Shown one piece after another: positions 50,431-62,690 of a stretch of DNA of 64,000 nt. This stretch comes from Purshia tridentata (taxonomy: Eukaryota > Streptophyta > Magnoliopsida > Rosales > Rosaceae): positions 1 to 64,000 of the forward strand of contig QANT01000191.1 in assembly GCA_003254885.1 (NCBI GenBank), in the 5' to 3' direction. Position 1 is the stretch's first letter, and each line of letters begins with the position of its first letter. The notes under the pieces were generated by a model. That model made no database searches. It saw nothing but the letters and a program-made list of their open reading frames with translations, and was not told the origin of the DNA. Made by a program: the position numbers and the translations under genes.

Positions 50431-50829
50431 ATTATTTGGTAAGGTGATAGGTATACATGACTTATTTTTCTTTTATAAAAATTGCAATTTGTAAATGACA
50501 TCAATTTAAGTAGAATTTAAACTTGGAATTTATAGTATTCAAATCACAAGTTTTTTTCACATAGAACTTACAAAATTATGTGTCTATGAACTCAAACAAG
50601 GAAATTAGAACATATAATTTATTAAATACTGAGTTTAATCTAAATTCTAAGTTTTTTTCTTCATCCAAATGCATGTGCGAAATCGAAATTTCGTCAAAAT
50701 TTTCGTCAAAATTTTCAACAAAATCGATTTACATTCCTTGTAAGCACCAATCACCGAACTCATCTCATACTTATATTTGCAAATTTCTTTGCAAAACATA
50801 GTTAGATTTCATTTAAGAGCCCATCATTT

Positions 50830-51335
50830 AGGGGGTTGTACTCAATTGAGATTCTAATAGATTTTAAAACAATTTAAAAATCCATAGAAATCTAGGTGTA
50901 TTCAATTCAAAATTTTAAGAATTCTATTGAAACCTAGGTGTATTCAATCTCTCATGGATTTTAAAGGATTTCATTTAAGTAGTAGATTTTGATGGATTTT
51001 AAACATAAATAGAAATCTAGGTGTATTCAATTCAAAATTTTAAAGATTCCATATAAATCTAGATGTATTCAATTCAGAATTTTAAGAATTCTATTGAAAT
51101 CTAGGTGTATTCAATCTCTCATGGATTTTAAAGGATTTTATTTAAGTAGTAGATTTTGATGGATTTTAAACATAAAACAAAGATAACAGGAATTCCAACT
51201 TATTCTTTTTGGATTTTGATAGATTCCATGGAATTCAATAAAATTCCATCGAATACATGAAATCTACAGAAATTTATAATTCTTTTGAAATCTATCAAAA
51301 TCTATTAAAATCCAGATTAACTGCACCCTTTTTAG
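50830..51335. mobile_element. MITE-like repeat with internal duplication
   Basis: The left end GGGGGTTGTACTCAATTGAG and the right end, in reverse complement, AAAGGGTGCAGTTAATCTGG have the same style, and both are followed by ATTYTAATAGATTTT. GTGTATTCAAT recurs several times inside. A block of about 166 bp (containing TCTCTCATGGATTTTAAAGG) is present twice, near 50900 and 51066. No target duplication was fixed and no coding capacity exists. Confidence 0.6.
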
Positions 51336-52169
51336 TTTCTTTGCCCAATTTTCCACTAGCTGGTTTAGATTGATATTAATAAGATGATTACTTTGGTCAA
51401 AAAAGAAGAAGATGATTACGAATTATTTTAGTTCTATATTTTGTCCCCATTTTCTGGTGAGAATGGGAGCCAAAGGCTCGGACTCTTATTATAACTTTGA
51501 AACGTTCATAATTGAGGATCACAAATGGCCTACATCATAGGTAAATCAGATCTAACTATAAAAATTGCAATTTGCATATAACTATTGAAATTATGCAGGA
51601 ACGAGCCAATTAGCGAGTAATTAAGTCATTTTTTATTCACTTTTATTTAGAGTAAATCTCACTATGATTTATAGTAAGGTAATATTTTGCTCTCCAGACT
51701 AGTTTATTTGTATTAGTTTGTTTTCCAAACTTTTAATTTAAAAAATTAAAGACTCTTAACTTTTTAATTTTACCAACTAAGACCGTTCCGTCAATTTATA
51801 TATTTTTCATCTAAATGTAGCAGGGAATGAAGGAGGAAAAAATAATGTATGAGAAAAAAATAATAAACTAATACAAATTGTAATAATCTATGGAACAAAA
51901 TGACTATTTATCCTTTATGGTATGTTCATCATAATTGACTACGAAAATCCATGTTCGCCAACCATTTGATAAAATCCAACGGATAATTTCAAACTTGATT
52001 CATATACCAATAAACTATTTGACACTTTCGAAATTAATGTTAACCAACGTATCAAATTATATATACAGATCAAATTATACTGTCCGATCTCCTTCAATTC
52101 AACTCCCAGCAATAGCGTCGTCTTAAATACGTCTCGGACATTCAACGATGGATTTAAAACTCTCCAACA
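51336..52169. other. Region downstream of the USP39-like gene
   Basis: This contains the 3' untranslated part of the minus-strand gene and AT-rich intergenic DNA. No other gene is seen. Confidence 0.45.
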
Positions 52170-55042
52170 TTACTGCTGCTCATATATCTGCATATACGCC
52201 TCAGAAAGTGCAACCATTTGAGGAAGGGTTTCTGAAACGTGAAGATCCTGCATCTCATACCTGAAAACATAGCCATAAGTTAGACCCTAGTTCACTTTCT
52301 TTCTCTTTTTTTCTTTTTTACATTTCTGTAATTGAATGAGGAATAGAATTACCAAAGTTCTTCTGACTTCCGCTGTACAAATGCTCTGTAAGAGCCTTCA
52401 CCAGGTTTACCATCACCAACAACATTGGCAATCAAATCAAACTTTGAACGCAGCTCTTTAGAGGTTGACAAGTGGATGTGGTCTTTAAATTCAAGGTTCT
52501 TCACAGGAAAATTGACTACAACAGAAATAATATGAATTAGCAAAAGCTTGCATGTGATGAGACAAAAGACCATGTGACAGTAAAGGCCCTAAATGATTAT
52601 TTCAAATACAAAATATTTCCATAAACATATAATATATCTCACCTAAAGTGGGATTCTTCTCCACAAAGAAGTTGTTCTTTGTAAATCGTTGCATGTGGAG
52701 AATAAGATACTGTGGTAATCTTGTGACTCGATACCTCATCCTTGCTGTGTGAGGTTGGACCACTTCAGTCACCGTCTCCCCATCAAATTTCTTCAAGATG
52801 TTGAACAGTGGGACCTAAATTATGTGCAGGAAAATGTGATGAAATTTGGGTAGCAGAGTCTGCAAAAGTAAATTTTTTTCTTTCTACTCGCTAGTTAGAA
52901 ATAATACTATATTAGAATCTACAAAAGTAGATGTTTATTTGATTTTTTTATTAAAGATGTTGCCATTTAATCACAATTAACATTGGAATTTAAAACTTTT
53001 AACAATATGCATGAAAAACTGTATAACGTACCTGGGGTATTATATTTTTCTCCATGACATCTTTGAAAAGTGGTGGTGGGGGCAAATCCAATTCAAGCAT
53101 TAGGAAATTCTCCTTGGAAGTTTCTAAGACAGTGCCATTATTTTCAGTTCCACTATCTGTATTGTGGTCATCACTATTTTCTTTCATCTCAATACCTTTC
53201 TTAGGAATCTCCTTCACAACCTCCAGTTCCCCCTATCAGATCAACACAGAATATATTACACAAATAGTATTTTTAAAGGCTCAAGTTCTGCAGCAACAAC
53301 AATAAAATGATTACAGAAGTAGATTAAGAGAGAAAACCTGAAAGCACTCATAGATAATACTGCTATTGGTCTTAGAAGTTCTAAGATCTGCATGCAATGT
53401 CTTAATTAGCCAATCCATGAATTTGACTGGGTCAGACTGCACTCCTATTTGAAACTGTTTATTACTGCGTTTGTCTTTCATAACTGCCTGCAGGAACTCA
53501 TGCGGGCTCACCTGTATATATTAAGGATTTCAAACATATGAACTCTCATGTATTATAACAATAACTATAGACACCAATACAGAGTCAACAAGATCAAACC
53601 TGTCCTCTAAAGTTTCGTGCATGCCATATCTTCCTCGTTAGCTCCCCAAATCGTTGAACAAGTGCAGACTTGCAATGTTGATAGTTCTTGGGGATAAGGA
53701 AGAAGTTCCTTAGAGGAGTAACTCTCATTAAAGATTGGATCGTGACATTCAGAAAATCAGTCTCCTTAAGATTATTTAGCCCCACCTGAAGGTTTGCAAA
53801 ATCAATGACACAAAACACTAATTAGAAGCCAAAAATTAACACCTCACTAGGTATCATTAAGATGTAACAGCAGAGCATTTATCACAAAGTTTAAGATCAA
53901 TCACAAAATAGACCACACAGACACAAGAAAGCACAATATTTAACGTGGTTGACTACAATCTTGTCAATCTCCATGAATGAGAAAGAAAATATAATAGAAC
54001 ATAAAGAAATGCCAAGTTGCGAGTAAGAACAAAAATCATTACCATCCCAGGAAGGTAATCAGAACCATCAAGTGCCCTAGACCATTGCTTGTTTTTGTCA
54101 ATCTGCTCAACTTGTTCCACAGTAAACCTATATATAAATAACCAAATGAATTAAAAACTATTTTCTTATGTCTGCATAATTAAAAGAATGCAATCAATGA
54201 AATGAATAAATGAACAAGACAACATTAGTAACTATAACTCTTGCAACCAATTACTAGAAAACTAAACTAAATTGCAACCTAAGATGTTGCCATTTCATCT
54301 TAGGTTTAGAGCATAAGCAAACCTTGGGTTTAGAACATGTCGAATGTCGTCCAATGATGGATCGTTAATTTCATATCCATCCGGAAGGCAATAAACTTTC
54401 TCTGTAAGAAGATTGATATAAACATGGTGTCCTGCTTCAATGCTATGAGTATATGCGTGAGACTTCCTCCCTCTTCCTTGGTAATACTTCCCACAGACCA
54501 AGCATGCATATACATTCAAATTTGACAGAGAAAGAGAGCAAAACTTCTCAAAATCAAAATCCAAAACCTAGATAAAGCAAAGGCAAGCAATCATTACAAT
54601 GGATACTTTTGCATAGGTAATATAGATAAAAGATGGAAAACCATATTGTAATACTAAGAAAAGTAAATACCTGGCGATTAACGGCATCAAGATACGGGCA
54701 ATCCCTCCTAACCTCAATTTCGCGGCTACGTTTTCCTAGATGTAGTTCTCGTTCTTGTGGGTTGTTACCTTCATCATCATCCTCTTCTTTTTGAAGCTGA
54801 ACCCCATTTCGTCGGACCATTTGGGGATAACCACCATTCCCTCTATAGCCATTAACAGAAGGCCTTCTCTGGTGGCCCTCCTCATGCTCGTCCCGGTAAT
54901 AAAAACGATGTAGAACAAAGCATTCAGGGGCAAGTGGATATAGTTTAGGGGATTTCTGAATCACTTTTTGCCTTTTCAGGTCAGATTGAATGTCTTCCAT
55001 ATCCACAATTGCATAATCCCCATGTCGTCTCTTAGATTTCAT
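52170..55042 (-). CDS. USP39: USP39/Sad1-like ubiquitin-protease-fold splicing factor (9 coding exons, 562 codons)
   Basis: Exons: 55042-54671, 54567-54323, 54127-54043, 53785-53600, 53511-53338, 53232-53032, 52814-52643, 52515-52353, 52260-52170; all junctions keep frame and all introns are GT-AG. After a variable basic/acidic N-terminus comes a UBP-type zinc finger (about residues 115-200; C115, C134, C146, C149, H161, H165, H171), then a USP fold from GLNNLKETDFLN to LWYEMQDLHVSETLPQM. The Cys box has Asp244 where active USPs have Cys, as in human USP39 and yeast Sad1, so it should be proteolytically inactive. The family helps assemble the U4/U6.U5 tri-snRNP in the nucleus. The start MKSKRRHGDY was chosen as the first in-frame ATG. 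The length matches human USP39 (565). It appears intact. Confidence 0.93.
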
Positions 55043-55065
55043 CTTCTTGACCAAATTCAATTCTC

Positions 55066-55560
55066 ACTGTTTTCATAGTAATAATGAAGTAACACTAATT
55101 AATTAATCCAACAATAGAAGAAATTTAGAGCAAAATTTAAAAGTAGAAAGGTATACTTCAGCGATCAATAGAAAGAAACAAAGCAGTTCTAATGCATCAA
55201 ACCTAGGTGAGGGCACGGTTCGTATAACCGAACCACAAAGCCCAAACCTTCAACCAAACCAAAGTGCTCTGAATAGGCCAACCTGGAACCAAAACCGAAC
55301 AAGTAAGGTTCCAAACCGACAGATTCAGTTATCCGAGCATTTGGTTCAGTCGGAACAAATAACCAAATTAACCAAAATATAAGACAAAACTGCAGCAACT
55401 TAACATTTAAATCATAATATAAATTGAATACCCAATCAGATAGCATAGAAATTGAAACCTAATTAAACCTAAACCCCTAATCAGAAACCCTAATTAAACA
55501 ATTACCTTCTTAAATTGGCGATCGAGGATGGTGGTCAGACAGAGAGAGGGATGCTACGAG
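55066..55560 (-). other. Probable 5' UTR exon and leader intron of the USP39-like gene
   Basis: On the minus strand ATTTAAGAAG|GTAATT at 55504 is a good donor, and GAAAACAG|TGAGAA at 55067 a fair acceptor just upstream of the start codon. This suggests a non-coding first exon (about 55550-55505) and a leader intron of about 440 bp. Inferred only from splice signals. Confidence 0.45.
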
Positions 55561-55576
55561 AGAGTGTGGGTGAGGT

Positions 55577-55584
55577 TTTATAGT
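55577..55584 (-). promoter_or_regulatory. Candidate TATA box of the USP39-like gene
   Basis: The minus strand reads CTATAAAA, followed downstream by a CT-rich stretch (CACACTCTCTCGTAGC). Spacing fits transcription starting near 55550. Confidence 0.45.
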
Positions 55585-55599
55585 GTTTAGTATTTAGGT

Positions 55600-57527
55600 C
55601 CCGTTTGTTTTGGAGGGATTCAGACAATGAATAGGAATTCAATTCCCATTCAAACTAGATTTGGTTTAGTTTCCTTCCTATAAGGATTGATCACGTCTTC
55701 CTTTTCTGAACTTGATTTCCCTTTTGAAACTAGGAGTCCTTTCTTTCTTTCAAATATATATAATCTTCGATCCAAGTTTGACTAGGCTTTTAATAGGAAT
55801 TGTATTCCTTTCATATTTTGTAAAGGAATTGTTTTGGTGTTTCCATCTTAATGTTTGGAACGTGTTGAAAATCGAGACTTGGAAATAGGATTACAATTAA
55901 GCATTTGTTCAAAAATACCCTTTTTATTTAAAATTTAACATTATTTTAATATCAAAACTTAAAGTTATCATATATTCGATTAACTTATTTTTTTTAATAG
56001 AATATAAAAATAACAGATAATTATCAAAACACCTATTTTGAGCTCCCTTCTTCTTGTACAATCCACCCGTTTAATTGAATTCCCAATAGGTTCACTTGAT
56101 TTTCTTCGGGCCCACATTTTATTTTTTCTAGTCCACATGATTTTCTCCATCTCTCTCATTTCTCACATTTCAAATAAAACATCTTTCTCTCATTTCTCTT
56201 TCCTCACTTACGCAGTCCTCATTTTTCTCTTCTCTCTGTCACTCTTTCTCTTCGATGCGTCTTCGGCCATGGATGGCAGTGAGATCCACCTCCATGTGCT
56301 CTCTCATCGCTCTCTCCTGCTCTATGTCACCTTCAAGGTGCTTGCCTTTAGTATTCCGGATGGCAGCGGCGATCTTGGCGATTTGGGCGATTTGCACATC
56401 TAAGGTTTTTCTTTCTTTCTCTAGAATTTCTCTTTGTGATCTGTACGATTTCCATTTGGATTTTCTTTAAATTTGTGTGATTTTGAAGCTTGATCTTCCA
56501 ATTTATGATGACTTAGGGTTTTGATTTTGATTTCTAAAGGTATGGTGTTGCAAAATGAGAAACAAATTGAAACTGTGAATTGAAATTGTAAAATAAAATT
56601 GAAATTGCGACTTTTTAATTTGTTAACTGAAATTGAAACATGAAAGTTGAAAAAATATAATAATATAAAAGGTGAAATTGAAACTGAAACTAAAATTGTA
56701 AAATGAAACTGAAACTGTGATTTTTAAAATTTGTTAACTGAAACTGAAACATAAAAGTTGAAAAAATTACATTAATATAAAAAATGAAATTGAAACTGAA
56801 ATTGAAATTGAAAAATGAAACTAAAATTGAAACTGTGACTTTTTTAGTTTGTTAATTGAAATTGAAACTGCGAGTAAAAATTGAAACTAAAACTGTAATG
56901 TAAAATTGAAACTAGAAGAACTAAAATTGTAATGTGAAACTCAAATTAGAAGAACTGAAACTGTATTGTAAATATGAAGAACTGAAACTGTATTACAAAT
57001 ATGAAGAACTGAAACTATTTCTTCAAATATAAAGAATTGAAACTATACTGTAAATATAAAGAACTAAAACTGTATTGCAAATATGAAGAGAAAAAGGAAA
57101 AAGAAAATTAGAGAAGATAACTAATAAATTTGATGTTTATTGACAAATTTAGAAGTAGATGATTAGGGTTTTGGGTTGTGGGTGATTTGATATTATCTTG
57201 AAATTAAATTAAAAGTGAGCTATAAGTAAATTATTGGGTTTGAGTGCTTTTGGTTAATTTTTTCAAGAATCAGTACCTTATTATTAAATTACCCAAAAAA
57301 AAAAAAAGAAGGAAAAAAGGAAGCCCAACCCAGTCGCATTTTTGAATTAATTCTTCCCCCAGCTAGTGAGGACTCGACACGTGGTAGAGACATTAACAAA
57401 CCAGCCCAGCCACTTCTTTCTTTCTTCCAATTTCTCTCTTCTCTTCCAGCCAATCGCGCGCAGCAACCTTCTCTTTCCTTTCAAGCCGCATCCAAAGAGC
57501 TGTTGCCTTTTGGTTGATTAATCAACC
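55600..57527. other. Intergenic with an A-rich imperfect repeat
   Basis: No supported gene. From about 56560 to 57080 the sequence is a degenerate repeat of GAAATTGAAACTG-like words, probably a decayed minisatellite. The open frame at 56038-56403 is hydrophobic and crosses T-rich DNA; it has no recognised family. Confidence 0.45.
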
Positions 57528-57874
57528 ATGCAGTCAATTAATTCTTTGTGCCATTTACTTGCCAAAGAGTTTTCATTTGTCTTTGATGATAATTGTGTTC
57601 ATGCCTTTGATAGACTTAAGTCTTTGTTAACCTCCGCCCCCATCATTCTCCCTCCCGAATGGAGTAAACTCTTTGAAATAGTGTGTGATGCATCCGATTA
57701 TGCAATAGGAGCCATTTTGGAGCAAATGCTAGGGTAGGTAGATTGCCCCATTTCATTTGCTATGCAAGCAAGACTCTCACTGATGCCCAACTTATCTATT
57801 CTACCACTGAAAAAGAACTCTTGGCGGTTGTCTTTGCTTTAGACAAGTTTAGGTCTTATCTTTTAGGCACTAAG
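57528..57874 (+). pseudogene. Ty3/gypsy pol fossil (reverse transcriptase end and RNase H)
   Basis: The translation includes AFDRLKSLLTSAPI, FEIVCDASDYAIGA and, after a break, FICYASKTLTDAQ and STTEKELLAVVFALDKFRSYL, the classic gypsy RNase H order. It ends at the LTR that starts at 57875, which has inserted into it. Nothing else of that element is visible. It is a broken fragment. Confidence 0.85.
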
Positions 57875-60800
57875 TGTAACGACCCGTACCTTCCTAAGTA
57901 AATGTTAATAGGGCCCAACGTTGACTTTTGGATCTAACAATATTTTAGCTTTGACCTTGGGTCCGTTAGGAAGGTCTCGAGCTCACGAGTTCATAGACAT
58001 GCGGCATGGGTGATTTAGAGTTACGGTTAAAAAGTTATGAACGTGATAAAAGAGCTCAAGGTTGACTTTTTAAATTACTTGGAGTTTAGAGTTGACTTTG
58101 ATATGGTTGCGTAGAGCTCGACTTCACGAGTTCGTAGACACGTAGCATGCGTCGTTTGGAGCTACGGTTTGTGAAATACGGAGGATCAAAGTAAGGGGCA
58201 AACTTGTAATTATGGGCAAAATGACTTAGAATTCCAGAAAATTCTGGAATTCTCTCTCTCTCTCTCCCTCTCCCCTTTATTTCTCGCGCAGACCCCCCTC
58301 CAGCCCGTGACTTCCTTCCCTCCCTTCCCTGCGCGACCTTCCCCCCAGCCACTCCGACCACCTAGACCTGCCGGCGACGTCGCCAGTCGCCGCCCAGCCA
58401 CCTCCCGCGCCGCCCAGCCCCTCCCTCTCCCTCTCTCCCGATCTCTCTCCCTGGCGTGCGCGACTGGAGCTTCCAGCTCCAGCCATCTCCGGCGACGACA
58501 GACGACGGGACAGACGAGAACCACCTCCCTAGCCACCGGCCGTCTTCCCCTGAGCTTCTCCACGCCGGCCAGCCACGTTCCAGCCAGAAATCAGCCGAAA
58601 AATTCCCCAAAGCCGCCGGCCCTCTTCTTGAATTCCGGCCAATTTCCGGCACCAATCTCTTCGATTTCAGGTGGGTTTTCTCCCTCCTTTCATGGGTTTT
58701 CCTTCCCCTATAATTTAGTTGTTCAATTTGGAGAAATTGTGAGAGATTGAATTTAGGAATGGGAACCCATTTCGGATTCTCTTGAGATGTCGGAAATTGG
58801 AGGTTGTTTTATGCATTTTTAGGCCATAATCACTCCTAGGAACGATAAATTGAGGATTAGCACAAGGAATTTTGAGGAATTTGAAGAAATTGGAAAGTTG
58901 GGGAAAATGGGGTTTATGTCCATTTCGGATTTGGCCATGGTTGAGTGAAATTAATGGTTGTTTTGTGTAATTGAGCGGTAAAGCATGAGATTGGGGTGAT
59001 TTGGNGTGATTTGGGACTTGGATTGATGAATTATTGTGAGAAGTTAGAAACTTGGGAATTAGATATTTGGAAACTATGTTAAATCTCTTGGAATCTTTGA
59101 TTTTGGGTGATAATTTGAGGTGGTTTTAAATAATTTCCAAATTTAGAAATCATCAATTGTGATTTAGAATGGTCAGTTGAAGAAAATCGGAGAAACGGTG
59201 ATTCTGAGGTGAAGTTAGACACTTTTGGGTTGTCGAAACGACACTTGGACGACCCTCGGTCAAGTTAGATAAAATGGAGGTTTATTGAGGAAATTATCGG
59301 GTAAAATAAGCTAGTGGTATGGGTTTTAAGTCGAGAAGGAAATTAAGTTGGTTTATAGCTTGAAATTAGGATTATGGAGCGAGGAGCCTAAAATTTTAGT
59401 TTGTAGTTATTAAATTGAATATTATTCTAACGCCTTACCGTTATCGTGTTAGGCGACACTCCCGAGTCCAAGGACGATCGCGACGATCACGATCCATTCG
59501 GAGACCAAGGCTAGGCTCAGGCTATCTCTGTGAGTGGACTCTGTTTCCTAAACTTGTTTATGAGTCTTTATGAATTTTATGATTTAATTTGTAGTTTTAT
59601 TTTGAGTTATTTGAGCCGTGTTATAACTCCCGAGTCCAAGGACGATCGCGACGATCATGATACATTCGGAGACCAAGGCTAGGCTCAGGCTATCTCTGTG
59701 AGTGGACTCTGTTTCCTAAACTTGTTTATGAGTCTTTATGAATTTTATGATTTAATTCGTAGTTTTATTTTGAGTTATTTGAGCCGTGTTATATTTAATT
59801 TAGAAATGTATTTGGTTCGTGAATTCGGTTTTCGGATTGTTAAATAAATGTTGATTGAATTCCGAATATTGATTTAGTTATTTTGAATTTCATATTTCGG
59901 CGAGACAAAAGGAATTTAAAATGTTTTCATGTTTAAGTTTGAGAAAATACTGGATTCAATGGGTTTTGTACCAAGGGTTTGGTTACCAAAAATGATTTTA
60001 TAGTTGGTTTAATGATTTCCCAGTTTTGGAAAGGTTATGTGTTTTATGGGCGAAAAGAGATTTATGGGAAAAGGATTTTCAAACCACCCTTCGCAGTACC
60101 CTTCAGGTTATCAGGTTATATAGGTCTTTGGGACCCATCACGGCACACACATAGGCTTTGGGCCGTGTGTCGGGATGCTTTGCCCTTTGGGGGCGGCCCT
60201 GCGTGCACGTACGGCAGGATATTGGCCCTGCATGTGTATGACAGACCCTGGCTCTGCACATGTACGGCAGGATATTGGCCCTGCATGCGTACGGCAGGTT
60301 GTGGGCCCTGCGCATGTACGGCAGGTTCGGTGGGTAACTGTTTGGGTGAGCATGTTTATCGTTATATTGATTTCATAAGCAAGTTTTCAAAGATTATGAA
60401 CTTTTAGTTCGGATTTCATGATGGTCAGTTTGATTAGTTTTGATGATTTTCAAATAATCTCGAAATAAATTTTAAAATATTATTTTGTATAGAGGCACCA
60501 GTGGATTTTACGTAGTATTTTAAAATTTGGGGATTTCAAAGAAAGGTTGTGAAATTTTAAAGAGTTTGAAAGTAAAAGTTTATAAATGTTTATTTTTGGT
60601 TTATGTCCACTCACTGAGTTAACTCATTAGTTTTATTCTTTTTATTGTTTTTAATTTTCCCCCAGGTGGTAGCGGTGGAACGGTCGAGCCAAAGACGTCG
60701 AGGAAATCTAGCGAGCTTAGTGATTTTTTTGTAGGCACTTAGTTATTTTTGTAAACCTTATTTTTCTTAGCGAAATTTTGTAGCGCGGCTCTGATAACCT

Positions 60801-61030
60801 AATGAAACTTAAGTAATTGGTATTGAAATTAGGTCGGAGACCCCTTTGGTTGTGGTAGAGGAGCTGAGAATGCTTAGAAGTGTATTTGCAGGTCTCGTGG
60901 AGAAAAGGGTTGGTCCAATTTCAGGGGAGGTTCTGCCGAATTTTCGGTAGAATTTGCCTTGATATTGGATTCCCGCAGGATCACTCCGAGTTTCAAGGTG
61001 GAACTCGAGGAGGGTCCTGTCAAACTTGGC
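57875..61030 (+). mobile_element. Long Ty3/gypsy-type LTR, about 3.1 kb
   Basis: It starts TGTAACGACCCG at 57875, inside a gypsy RNase H fossil, and parallels the LTR fragment at 3466-5895 over its length. It includes the CT-rich block (58240-58650), a 27-bp repeat array (60205-60335) and a 168-bp tandem duplication (59458-59625 and 59626-59793). The right end near 61030 (GGGTCCTGTCAAACTTGGCA) is approximate, and the expected copy of the CTAAG flank was not found. No internal coding region is attached. An N lies at 59005. Superfamily is inferred. Confidence 0.65.
60205..60335 (+). repeat. 27-bp tandem repeat inside the LTR, second copy
   Basis: GTACGGCAG and GGCCCTGCAT cores recur about four to five times, matching the array at 5496-5645 in the other LTR. 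Confidence 0.75.
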
Positions 61031-61547
61031 ATGTACAAAATCACTTTTCAATTGGAATCACTGAATTTAGAGTTGTGATTATGTTTTTATGCAACTCTCA
61101 ACCTTGTCTTGAAAATCTGATATTTCACTGCACTTTTAGATTTTCAAGCCTACAAGATTATTTTGAAACACCACCATGCCCTACTCTAAATATTGTGCTA
61201 ATTTTTTAGCACGAACTTATGCATGTCTAATTTGCCCCTGTAAATTTTCAAAGCCATAAGATCATTACTCAGCACCAAACCTACCCAGAATGCTTTGTTA
61301 AAAATTCACTGTTTTGTGTAATTAGTTACACCCTCTATCAACCTTTTCCAAAAGCCATTGATCTTGGTATGCGAAACTTCAACCCTAGTGATTGGTGCAC
61401 TATTCTTCTCAAAAAGAGTTAACCAAGCTATGTTCTTGTTAACAATTTGTCTCAAAAGGCTTGACAATTAATTTTTTTTCTTGGATAAATTGGTTGATTA
61501 TCTTGCTGCCCATAAGTATGTTAAGTATGGAATTATGATTATGACTA
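61031..61547. other. Intergenic, no recognisable gene
   Basis: AT-rich sequence without a supported frame. Its right edge is interrupted by the element at 61548. Confidence 0.4.
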
Positions 61548-62500
61548 GGAAGCACCGACACTCCAAAGAGGTGGAGTGTCAGGTGTCCGACACTCCGACA
61601 CCGTCCGACACGGCGGGACACGTGTCCGACACGTATCCGACACGGCTATAGCCGTGTCCGTTGACTTTTTTCAAGTTTGACTCTTCGACACGCCGCTGAC
61701 ACGCCGCCGACACGCAGGGACACGGCAAGGGACACGAAAATGGGACACGGCAAGAGTTTTTAACCAAAAACCAAAGCATTTCTTAAAACAAGAAAAAGCC
61801 TAAAAGAGAGAAAGAAAAGAGGAAAACAAACCAGAGAAAGAGAGAGAGAGAGAGAGAGGCAGATCGGCGACTGATTGGGCGTCGCGAGGAGATCGGCGAC
61901 TGACTGGGCTCGTTGCTGGGCGTGGCGACTGGAAAATATCAGAAGTAACATAAACCCAAATCAAATACACGAGCTGAGTGGTTTGATTTCCTTTGTAAGC
62001 AGGAGTGTCCCGATCACGAATTTTTGGAGGAGCAGAACTGCAGCCCCTGCTCTAAGCGAGCAGAGCAGCACACTATTCAATGAGAATATCTGAAACAATG
62101 GCAGCACACACCCATCTACTCACTAGTGATACTAGATCATGGGCCGCAAAAAAGCCCAACCGATGATCCTCAAGCAAGAGAGGCCCATCACAACATCTCT
62201 TTTCAACATTATATATCATTATTAATTTATATTTTCATATTGAACAAAAACCAACGGACAAAATCATTAATATTAATATCTTAATATTGATGATAATTTG
62301 ATTTTTTTTTGGGGTTTTGTCTGGGTAATTAGAGAAGGGCTGAGTATTAAGATATTAACTTAATAACTTAATATATTTAAATATATATTATTTAAATAGA
62401 CGTGTCGAAGCCGTGTCGTGTCCTAGTTTTTTTGAACTTTATCGTATCGGCGTGTCGTGTCGTGTCGTGTCCCCGTACCCGTATTGGTGTCGGTGCTTCC
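61548..62500. mobile_element. Non-autonomous element with GGAAGCACCGACA inverted ends
   Basis: GGAAGCACCGACA at 61548 is mirrored by TGTCGGTGCTTCC ending at 62500, a perfect 13-bp inverted repeat. Both ends are packed with CGACACG/CGTGTCG words on either strand. TA lies on both sides; if the repeat is taken as one base shorter, the flanking duplication is CTAG. There is no coding capacity. The superfamily is undecided. Confidence 0.7.
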
Positions 62501-62579
62501 TAGGATTATGAGTATGTATTCATGAACTTGTCTTAAATGTTTTCCGTGGACTAAGACGAATGAATATGATGAGTTACAA

Positions 62580-62690
62580 GAGCAGCCGCACAAAAGGGAT
62601 CAATATGAAAGAGGAGCTTTATTATGTGATTCACAAGGTTCCTCATGGCGATACTCTTTGCGCATATGACTTATTTTTTGTACATGTTGG
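62580..62690 (+). pseudogene. Possible MS5/SDI1-type TPR protein fragment
   Basis: One frame reads EELYYVIHKVPHGDTLCAYD, which resembles the YHVIHKVPxGDSPYVRAKH start of plant MS5/SDI1-like tetratricopeptide proteins. The similarity stops after about 20 residues and nothing continues it. If real it is a small captured or left-over exon piece. Confidence 0.35.

Noticed and set aside
50064-50504. Pro/His-rich and Gly-rich open frames
   Set aside because: Products of the (GGT)n-like repeat; no conserved protein pattern.
55597-55850. MITE beginning GGTCCCGTTTGTTT upstream of the USP39-like gene
   Set aside because: The left end resembles a known style, but no inverted right end or target duplication was found.
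56038-56403. 121-codon hydrophobic open frame
   Set aside because: T-rich sequence read as Phe/Leu/Ser; no domain, no splice context and no similarity that I recognise.
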